A stretch of DNA of 64,000 bases, taken from the NCBI GenBank assembly GCA_947497245.1, contig CANMFO010000002.1, positions 496,001 through 560,000 on the forward strand, given 5' to 3'. This DNA is from an uncultured Flavobacteriaceae bacterium. GTDB taxonomy: Bacteria > Bacteroidota > Bacteroidia > Flavobacteriales > Flavobacteriaceae. This document shows positions 58,158 to 64,000 of the stretch, piece by piece (position 1 is the first letter of the stretch; every line of letters begins with the position of its first letter). The notes beneath the pieces were generated by a model that was given only the letters and a program-made list of their open reading frames with translations, had not been told where the DNA came from and searched no databases. Made by a program: the position numbers and the translations under genes.

Positions 58158-58176
58158 AAGTTAGGATTCCTAACTT
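58158..58176. promoter_or_regulatory. MarR operator-like site 2 (perfect palindrome)
   Basis: AAGTTAGGATTCCTAACTT: perfectly symmetric around a single central T (9+1+9). A TAACTTTA box (58171-58178), one base from consensus, overlaps its right edge. It precedes the secreted-protein gene by 33 bases. Confidence 0.8.
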
Positions 58177-58208
58177 TATTAACAACACGAATTTTTAAAA
58201 CTAAGGAA

Positions 58209-58931
58209 ATGAAAGCAATTGTAACAGCAGTAATGACCTCCCTGTTTTTTGGTGCCCTGAACACTTCTTGTGCGCAGGAGCGTCCATACAATAACGAGGA
58301 TTTTTCAATTAAAGAGGTTGAGGTAACCCATAAAAGTGATTTGGGAATTACCGTTTGGCAAATATCGGTGAATGGAATGGCCGGTAAAACAACACCAATA
58401 CCGGTTGGCCAGCTCGACGGCGCCCCGGTGTTGGGCTATGTATTTCCGACGGACCTGAAGTCCACCGATGTGGGCTTTGGAGAAACGGAAGGCATAGTGG
58501 CACTGGCCTTGACCTCACATCCCGACTTTGATGATACGCCCTTGTGGGATGAAAATAACGACAGCACATTCGACAACGACGGCATCATCTGGCACCCACA
58601 TTGGGTGGTACTGGTCGAGGACGCCCGTGTAAAGGGCGGTTTGGCCGTAAAACAGTTTAAAAAAGAAGACAAAACGGTTGTTCTTCCGCCGACCAATCCG
58701 GGCATGCCCATGTACATGGACTCTCCCGGTTATCCCGTAACCTCCAAGGGAGATCGGATCACCGTGGTGGTCCCCGATTATCGGATCAACAACCAGAAGA
58801 ATTTCCATTACGACGGCGTGGCTGCATTTATGAGGGTGAACACCAGCAAGGACGACCTTCCCATGCTTGGGGTATACGACGTTTTTACCGTTGCCAGTGG
58901 GGATTTGTCCTTACCGTACACTGTAAAATAA
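58209..58931 (+). CDS. Hypothetical secreted lipoprotein of the MarR regulon
   Basis: A 240-residue exported protein with a lipobox-like LNTSC (Cys21). The mature part contains VGQLDGAPVLGYVFPTDL, GIIWHPHWVVLVED and NFHYDGVAAFMRV, a beta-rich domain with several histidines and acidic residues that could bind metal. I do not recognise a characterised family. It follows operator site 2 and lies 5 bases before the DUF2024 gene, forming a two-gene operon. Confidence 0.78.
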   Translation: MKAIVTAVMTSLFFGALNTSCAQERPYNNEDFSIKEVEVTHKSDLGITVWQISVNGMAGKTTPIPVGQLDGAPVLGYVFPTDLKSTDVGFGETEGIVALALTSHPDFDDTPLWDENNDSTFDNDGIIWHPHWVVLVEDARVKGGLAVKQFKKEDKTVVLPPTNPGMPMYMDSPGYPVTSKGDRITVVVPDYRINNQKNFHYDGVAAFMRVNTSKDDLPMLGVYDVFTVASGDLSLPYTVK

Positions 58932-58936
58932 AGAAT

Positions 58937-59200
58937 ATGGAAGTTTCGGTTTGGGACAGTTATGTACGACGCAGCGATGGCAGCATAATGCATTTTGACA
59001 TTCTGGTGCCAAGTGAACTCACCGATGAAGCACAGGTTTTTGCTTATGGGAAAGCGTATTTAAGGGGTAAACCCTTTAAAACTGCGGATTTCAGCGCCAG
59101 GGAATGCACTTTTTGCCATATCGAATATGTGACCGACGACATCGCAGATCAAATTGGCAAAGAGGGTTTTTTCATCTTGGAATTGGAAAATTGCGATTAA
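58937..59200 (+). CDS. DUF2024 family protein
   Basis: An 87-residue protein: MEVSVWDSYVRRSDGSIMHF, FAYGKAYLRGK and ARECTFCHIEYV are diagnostic of DUF2024. Two cysteines (in ECTFC) form a CxxC pair. The family is small and its function is unknown. It is the second gene of the operon with the secreted lipoprotein and is followed directly by operator site 3. Confidence 0.88.
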   Translation: MEVSVWDSYVRRSDGSIMHFDILVPSELTDEAQVFAYGKAYLRGKPFKTADFSARECTFCHIEYVTDDIADQIGKEGFFILELENCD

Positions 59201-59202
59201 CT

Positions 59203-59221
59203 TAATTAGGATTGCTAACTT
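59203..59221. promoter_or_regulatory. MarR operator-like site 3
   Basis: TAATTAGGATTGCTAACTT, matching site 2 at 16 of 19 positions. It begins 2 bases after the DUF2024 stop. The box TAACTTTA (59216-59223) overlaps its right edge, just as in site 2. Confidence 0.75.
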
Positions 59222-59222
59222 T

Positions 59223-59251
59223 ACCTGCCGAATCTGTTTTCGGCAGGTTTT
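59223..59251 (+). terminator. Terminator hairpin within the marR leader
   Basis: ACCTGCCGAA (59223-59232), loop TCTGTT, perfect complement TTCGGCAGGT (59239-59248), then T. It ends two bases before the marR ATG (59254). It would stop transcripts coming from DUF2024, while a transcript starting near 59229 lacks most of the left arm. Confidence 0.75.
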
Positions 59252-59253
59252 AT

Positions 59254-59859
59254 ATGAAAAAGAGCATTTTCGATCCAGCGAATCAAGAGCACGATATTTC
59301 CAGCAAGATCGTGGCAGGGCTCGGACGCATCTCCGAGGCCTTTAAGGTATTGCTTTGGGAAAAGGCAAAACAGCTTGGCCTGAGCCCGATTCAAATCCAG
59401 ATTCTGATCTTCATCGCCTATCACAAACAGGGGCTGGGCAATGTAAGCCATCTGGCCAAGGAATTCAACGTGACCAAGCCCACAATCAGTGATGCTGTCA
59501 GGATCCTGGACAAAAAAGGACTTATAAACAAAAATTTTTCCCAGACGGACCATCGTCGTTATGTGATGGAACTGTCGGACCAGGGAAGAAAAATAGTATC
59601 CGAGACCGAACATTTTGCCAATCCGCTAAAATACCAACTGGATGACATGGGACCCCGCGATTTGGAGCAATTGTTCGGAGCTTTGGGCAAGTTGATCTAC
59701 CAGTTGAATCGACATGGTATCCTATCCGTACAACGGACCTGTTATGGATGCAAGTTTTACAGTAAGACGAAGCAGGGGGACTTCTGTAACCTGTTGAACA
59801 AACCCCTCCTCGTTCCCGATATTCGGATCGATTGCCCCGAATACGAGGCGGTTGGATAG
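59254..59859 (+). CDS. MarR family regulator with C-terminal cysteine cluster
   Basis: A 201-residue winged-helix regulator. I choose the ATG at 59254 (MKKSIFDPANQ); the frame opens earlier, at a TTG inside operator site 3. The DNA-binding part has LSPIQIQILIFIAYH, VSHLAKEFNVTKPTISDAVR and the wing QTDHRRYVMELS. After the dimerisation helices comes a tail with four cysteines, Cys163, Cys166, Cys178 and Cys194 (CYGCKFYS, DFCNLL, DCPEYE), able to bind zinc or an iron-sulfur cluster or to act as a redox switch. Site 3 on its promoter indicates autoregulation. It is convergent with the TonB-receptor gene 8 bases away. Confidence 0.9.
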   Translation: MKKSIFDPANQEHDISSKIVAGLGRISEAFKVLLWEKAKQLGLSPIQIQILIFIAYHKQGLGNVSHLAKEFNVTKPTISDAVRILDKKGLINKNFSQTDHRRYVMELSDQGRKIVSETEHFANPLKYQLDDMGPRDLEQLFGALGKLIYQLNRHGILSVQRTCYGCKFYSKTKQGDFCNLLNKPLLVPDIRIDCPEYEAVG

Positions 59860-59867
59860 CTCCCTTG

Positions 59868-62390
59868 CTAGAAACGCATTCTAAAGCTCACATTGGGGGT
59901 AAGGCCCAAAGACACACTTTCCACCTTTTCCAACTCATTGGACATGTTGAGGCGGTAGTAAGTGTTCAGGATATTCTTGCGGTCGGTAAAGTTCAATACC
60001 GAAGCGCCCAGGGAGGCGGCAATATGGGATCCAAGGGCAAAATCATAGACCGCAGAGGCATCTGCTCGGAGGTATTCCCTGAGTCGGCTGCTATTGGGCT
60101 CGTTATAATTGATTCGGTTGGGGAAAAAGGCAGTGTCTATGGGATTGTTCTCCAAAGGTTCGGTAAAAGGTTTTCCACTTCGGTAGTTCAGCCCCAATCC
60201 AAACTTGAGGCTTCCGATACTATAGGTGCCTGCCAAGGTTACCGTGTGACGGATGTCGAGATTGTTTGGAAACTCTTGGGGAACGATATCCATAAAGGTA
60301 TAGTTGTTGAGGTTGTAGGTGTAACTGCCCCAAATGCTATAGGCATCCGTTTTTTTGTTGACAAGGACCTCAATGCCCTTTACATCGTATTTTCCGATTT
60401 CCCCGTTGAACTGGTTTTGGTTCTGAAAGCCTTGGGTAGCGGTGCTCACACCCTTGACTTCCTTGTAAAACCCTTCAATACCGAAGAAAAGGTTTGGTTG
60501 GTCGTAGTTGAAACCCACCGAACCCTGCTTACTTCGGGTAACGGGCAGGCTTGAACCATCCGAGATGACCCAGCGCCGTTTTTCAACTCCGAGAAAGTTC
60601 TGTTCCAGATCAATGACCTGGTTGGTCGCCTGACTTTTGAATTCCCCAAGAACAATGGCCTTCCATGCTTTTGAAATGTAATAATTGATGTTCAATCGAG
60701 GTTCCAGGATATACTCTTCAAAGCTATCCGGGTTTTGCAAATAATTGAGTCGGAACCCACCTTTCGCATGTAGCTTTTGGTTCGGGGATTGATACCCTAT
60801 TTCCGAAAAAATGGAATGGGTGCGTACAATGCTCTTGATATCGCTTTCAAAAGGGGGCTGGCTGACAAAAGTTTTATTGGTAATGCCCGTTTCACTGAGC
60901 TGATACCCATTGAGCCAGTTGAAACCTTTGCCCAGATCCAGATGGGTGTTGAGTTTTACACCAGACTCCATTACCTGGTTGTTCTGAAGCAATTGCTGTC
61001 TTGCTATAGCTGAAATATTGCGCGAATCGAGGTTGTACTGGGTGTGGTACACATTGAGAAACGTGGAAAACCGTTTTGTCCACTTACTATCGAGACTTCC
61101 CCCGAAGGAAAGGTTGGTTTGGTCCAGATTGCTCATGGTCCGGGAGGTGGTGTCGCGGATACTTTCGGAATAATCCAACCTATTGTTGATATTGATAAAG
61201 CTTACCCGTAGTTTTTGTTTTGGATCGATATCGTACATTATCTTCCCCGTGAAGTCATAGAAATAAAAATCGGCATTGCGTTCCACCACCTCGGTGTCCT
61301 GGAAGACCCGATCCGAAAACTCATTGTAGGTCGGGGTGTTGAAGAAATCGGTCAGGGAACGTCTTGCCGAAAATTGTACGGCCAATTTATCCCCCAACGG
61401 CAATTGCCCATATACATCCCCGCTAATGAGGTTGAAGCCGGCACCACCGAAAAAGGTGGCCTTGATCTGGTCTTGGGTGCGCATGTCGATAATACCGCTG
61501 ACCCCATCGCCATATTCCGCACTTGCTCCATTTTTTATTAGGGTAACCTTGTCCGTCAGATAAGGATTGAAGGCGGAGATCAGTCCGAAAAAGTGTCCGG
61601 ATTGGTACATTTTGATTCCATCCCAGAGCAATAGGTTTTGGTCATTGCTCCCTCCGCGAATATTGATGTCCGATACCCTTTCATCAACACTTTTGATTCC
61701 CGGTAGCGCCTGTACGGTCTGCAGTACGTCTGGTTCAATGGTCCCCGGCAAGATTTCGAATTCGGCGGTATTCAGTTGAATACTGGCATCCGTTTGTTTT
61801 ACGAGCCCCTTGGTTAGGAAGTCGTACACGACCACTTCGTCCAATTGTTGGTAAAATTGAGCCAATAGAAGCGTTTTGCAAGGAGTTTGGGATAGGAGCT
61901 CTTCGGCCTCTACGAACAGGGTCTTAAAGCCCAGGAATTTGATCTGCAGCATGGCGTCCCGAGGAATATCTTTCAGGGAAAATCCCCCATCATCGCCAGT
62001 GACCACCGCCACATCGCTGCCCAGGACTTCCACGGTGGCCCCCATCACCGTGTTTTCCACAAAATTGTCCAGGACGATCGCACAGATGTCCACAGTGGTG
62101 CTTTTTGCCAGGGTGTAATACCGGTCATTGAGCTTTTGTACCTTGATCTGGGTTTGGTGCTGGATATCGCCCAATATCTGCGGCAGTGCTTTGCCTTCTG
62201 GTAGTTTGACTTCAATGTCGCGGATATCCGCATCGACATATGAGAATTTGATATCGAAATCCTTTTCCAGTTTTTGGATCAGGGAAATGAGCTTGATGCG
62301 CACCACCTCCTGCGCCCTTCCCTCAAGGGTTACAAAAAAAAATAGCAGACACAAAAAAACAAGTAAGGGTTTAAGGGGTGTTTTCTGCAT
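59868..62390 (-). CDS. FecA-like TonB-dependent receptor with STN domain
   Basis: An 840-residue outer-membrane receptor. The ATG at 62390 (MQKTPLKPLLVF) precedes a signal peptide ending GRAQ. Domains in order: an N-terminal STN signalling domain (LISLIQKLEKDFDIKFSYVD), a carboxypeptidase-like insert (AIVLDNFVENTVMGATVEVL), the plug (INIRGGSNDQNLLLWDGIKM, SAEYGDGVSGIIDMRT) and a barrel ending FRMRF. The STN domain and upstream FecR and sigma genes show a cell-surface signalling receptor. No SusD gene follows. Its start overlaps the end of fecR by 20 bases. Confidence 0.92.
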   Translation of the reverse strand: MQKTPLKPLLVFLCLLFFFVTLEGRAQEVVRIKLISLIQKLEKDFDIKFSYVDADIRDIEVKLPEGKALPQILGDIQHQTQIKVQKLNDRYYTLAKSTTVDICAIVLDNFVENTVMGATVEVLGSDVAVVTGDDGGFSLKDIPRDAMLQIKFLGFKTLFVEAEELLSQTPCKTLLLAQFYQQLDEVVVYDFLTKGLVKQTDASIQLNTAEFEILPGTIEPDVLQTVQALPGIKSVDERVSDINIRGGSNDQNLLLWDGIKMYQSGHFFGLISAFNPYLTDKVTLIKNGASAEYGDGVSGIIDMRTQDQIKATFFGGAGFNLISGDVYGQLPLGDKLAVQFSARRSLTDFFNTPTYNEFSDRVFQDTEVVERNADFYFYDFTGKIMYDIDPKQKLRVSFININNRLDYSESIRDTTSRTMSNLDQTNLSFGGSLDSKWTKRFSTFLNVYHTQYNLDSRNISAIARQQLLQNNQVMESGVKLNTHLDLGKGFNWLNGYQLSETGITNKTFVSQPPFESDIKSIVRTHSIFSEIGYQSPNQKLHAKGGFRLNYLQNPDSFEEYILEPRLNINYYISKAWKAIVLGEFKSQATNQVIDLEQNFLGVEKRRWVISDGSSLPVTRSKQGSVGFNYDQPNLFFGIEGFYKEVKGVSTATQGFQNQNQFNGEIGKYDVKGIEVLVNKKTDAYSIWGSYTYNLNNYTFMDIVPQEFPNNLDIRHTVTLAGTYSIGSLKFGLGLNYRSGKPFTEPLENNPIDTAFFPNRINYNEPNSSRLREYLRADASAVYDFALGSHIAASLGASVLNFTDRKNILNTYYRLNMSNELEKVESVSLGLTPNVSFRMRF

Positions 62391-63282
62391 AGAACAGCAC
62401 TTTATTCCCCTCAAATTTAAACTTTATTCGGGAAGGAACACTAATGCTCTTCAAGGCCAATTGTGCATCGTTGTTACTGAAAGTGCCCGTGTACAACTGA
62501 TCCGTATCGATGTTTTGGGTCTCCACATGGACATTGTGCTGCCTTTCGAACTCGGCCAATACATATTTCAACGGGATACTCTTAAATGAACTCTCCTTGC
62601 CCATCCATGAAGGTACGGTGGTGCCTGGGACCCTCGCCTCGACAACATTACCGTTGATGGCCATAAAGGAACTTCCCGCGGGCAATTGGGTCTCCTTGCC
62701 GTTAAAGGTTACACTGACCAGGCCCTCGAAACAAGTAACTTCAAAAAAGTCCCCACGGTGCTCCACATTGAACTGGGTACCCAAAACGGCTACAACACCC
62801 GACTTGGTGGCCACGGTAAAACGCTTGCCCTTGGCAACCTTAAAAAAGGCCTCGCCTTCCAAATCAATATTTCGTTCCCGATCCCATTTGCGCTCGCTAA
62901 AGGATATTTCGGAATCGGCATTGAGCACGATCTCGGAATCATCCGGAAGTACTACTTCCTTATTTTCGGCATATTGGGTGGCTATGGTCTCATCCAGGGT
63001 GTTGAGGTAAAAATAGGAACCTGTAACAAGTACGGCTACTGCTGCGGCAACCCTTAAAAACTTCTTGAAAGGATGCAGTTGTACCACCTTGGTCTCTTTA
63101 AGGGTACGCTGGTTCTGCACTGCCATAAAGGCTTCCCCCGTATCAAAATCAGGGGCTTTCAAAGAACTGGATGCCTCGATGATACGCTGGTACGCGGCAT
63201 ACTCGTCGGATTTCTTGAACTCCGCCAATTCTGCTTCCGTAAGCTCCCCGTTGAGCCATTTTGCCAAGTAATTTTCTTGCAT
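62371..63282 (-). CDS. FecR family anti-sigma factor
   Basis: A 303-residue inner-membrane signal transducer. The N-terminal cytoplasmic part (YLAKWLNGELTEAELAEF) would hold the sigma factor, and one hydrophobic segment spans residues 76-93. The periplasmic FecR domain (EVVLPDDSEIVLNADSEI, FTVATKSGVVAVLGTQFNV) and a C-terminal DUF4974 (SIPLKYVLAEFERQHNVHV) contact the receptor's STN domain. It lies between the sigma gene and the receptor, completing a FecI-FecR-FecA-type relay. A 202-base gap with a long inverted repeat separates it from the sigma gene. Confidence 0.93.
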   Translation of the reverse strand: MQENYLAKWLNGELTEAELAEFKKSDEYAAYQRIIEASSSLKAPDFDTGEAFMAVQNQRTLKETKVVQLHPFKKFLRVAAAVAVLVTGSYFYLNTLDETIATQYAENKEVVLPDDSEIVLNADSEISFSERKWDRERNIDLEGEAFFKVAKGKRFTVATKSGVVAVLGTQFNVEHRGDFFEVTCFEGLVSVTFNGKETQLPAGSSFMAINGNVVEARVPGTTVPSWMGKESSFKSIPLKYVLAEFERQHNVHVETQNIDTDQLYTGTFSNNDAQLALKSISVPSRIKFKFEGNKVLFYAENTP

Positions 63283-63484
63283 GATTTCTAACTTTACTAC
63301 CTTAATAACAATCCAAAGGGAAAAAACCCTACTTTTTGAACACTTTCCGCGTTGCCCTTTGGATGCCAGATATCCTTTTTCCTAAGGATTTTCAGTTTTA
63401 AGCGCTGATCACTCCGTACTTTGTTTATTCAAAAGATACCTTAAAGTATCACCTCGACATTTGAAATGCCAACTTGGGTCTGGC

Positions 63485-64000
63485 TTATATTCCATCGATC
63501 TGTTCCCTTAGCGATTTTAAGGCCAAGTGCATCCGCTTTTCAATGGCCTTTACGCTCACCCCTTCCATCTCAGCGATCTCGGCATACTTTTTCCCATCTA
63601 TCCGATTCAATAAAAAAGTGGTGCGCTGGTTTTCCGGCAAACGGTTCAGGGCCAGATCCAATTTTTCCTGGAATTGATCTTGTTCCATTAAAAACTCCGG
63701 AGATTCGTGAGTGGTTCTTAGGGTCTTGTCCGCATACTTTAAGCGTACCTTTTCGGCCTTGATGACATTCAGGTACATATTGTTCGCTACGGTGTATACA
63801 AACGATTTTGCTTTTTCTGGAGCTACTTTGGAACAATTCTCCCATAACTTCACAAAAGCCTCCTGAACAGCGTCGTGTGCCTTTTCCTCATTCCCGAACT
63901 TATAATAAATATAGTTAAAAACCGTTTTTGAATTAGCCTTGAAGATAGAGCCGAACACCTCTTCTTCACATACATTATCTTGGAGATTGGTTTCCAAATT
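63485..64000 (-). CDS. ECF sigma-70 factor, possibly 5' truncated by the window edge
   Basis: About 170 residues of an extracytoplasmic-function sigma factor. Region 2 has VFNYIYYKFGNEEKAHDAVQ and LWENCSKV. Region 4 has LPENQRTTFLLNRIDGKKY and the helix-turn-helix AEIAEMEGVSVKAIEKRMHL. The frame runs off the right edge; the only in-window start is a TTG at 63997, and I see no ATG before region 2, so the true start may lie outside. It should activate the fecR-receptor genes when the receptor signals. Confidence 0.9.
   Translation of the reverse strand, partial: NLETNLQDNVCEEEVFGSIFKANSKTVFNYIYYKFGNEEKAHDAVQEAFVKLWENCSKVAPEKAKSFVYTVANNMYLNVIKAEKVRLKYADKTLRTTHESPEFLMEQDQFQEKLDLALNRLPENQRTTFLLNRIDGKKYAEIAEMEGVSVKAIEKRMHLALKSLREQIDGI

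Noticed and set aside
63283-63300. CTAACTTTA half-site before fecR, similar to the MarR operators
   Set aside because: Only one half is present and there is no TTAGGA arm; likely chance in AT-rich leader DNA.

Overview
The window is a chromosomal segment of a member of the Bacteroidota, most likely a marine Flavobacteriaceae. The evidence is a SusC/SusD pair, a FecI-FecR-TonB receptor cluster, lipoproteins with short LxSC lipoboxes, DUF5723 and CtlX proteins, and many start sites preceded by the Bacteroidota primary-sigma promoter (TTG, 19-23 bases, TAnnTTTG). I see no tRNA, rRNA, CRISPR array, insertion sequence or prophage.

Layout. 1-8759: a truncated polysaccharide-deacetylase-like gene, yjjG, a lipoprotein/DUF5723 pair, a secreted protein, rarA, a rhomboid protease, rlmB and an arylsulfotransferase-like lipoprotein. 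9030-14920 (minus strand): a SusC-SusD-lipoprotein uptake operon closed by a terminator. 15271-32554: one long ribosomal block, rpsL-rpsG-fusA-rpsJ, then a hairpin terminator, then rplC through rplQ with secY, infA, rpmJ and rpoA. 32582-39052: a secreted protein, carA, eno, glgA and the citrate synthase gene. 39069-46871: a dimethylargininase-like enzyme and CtlX, separated by a TetR-controlled RND/MMPL export cassette (RND pump, LolA-like protein, beta-barrel) and an ACT-domain gene. 46943-54996: accessory genes, namely a glycosidase-like lipoprotein, a membrane LuxR regulator, a membrane protein, a Dph6-like ATPase, an S41 peptidase with its MarR regulator, a BCCT transporter and a YjbR protein. 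55085-59859: argS, an M90 peptidase, and a three-transcript MarR regulon (mini-thioredoxin, secreted protein plus DUF2024, and the regulator). 59868-64000 (minus strand): an ECF sigma factor, FecR and a TonB-dependent receptor.

The most interesting non-coding signals are these: (i) a terminator between rpsJ and rplC with no recognisable promoter after it, suggesting attenuation of the large ribosomal operon; (ii) three near-identical AAGTTAGGATTCCTAACTT palindromes on promoters around the Cys-rich MarR gene, with a terminator hairpin lying across that gene's predicted start of transcription; (iii) three TetR-type operator repeats around tetR and the RND cassette; (iv) an 18-bp perfect palindrome on the other MarR promoter and a 22-bp dyad beside the LuxR gene; (v) a Dph6-like gene whose ATP-binding loop can only be translated from a non-standard start codon such as ATT. 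All functional calls come from reading the translated sequence; no database search was run.
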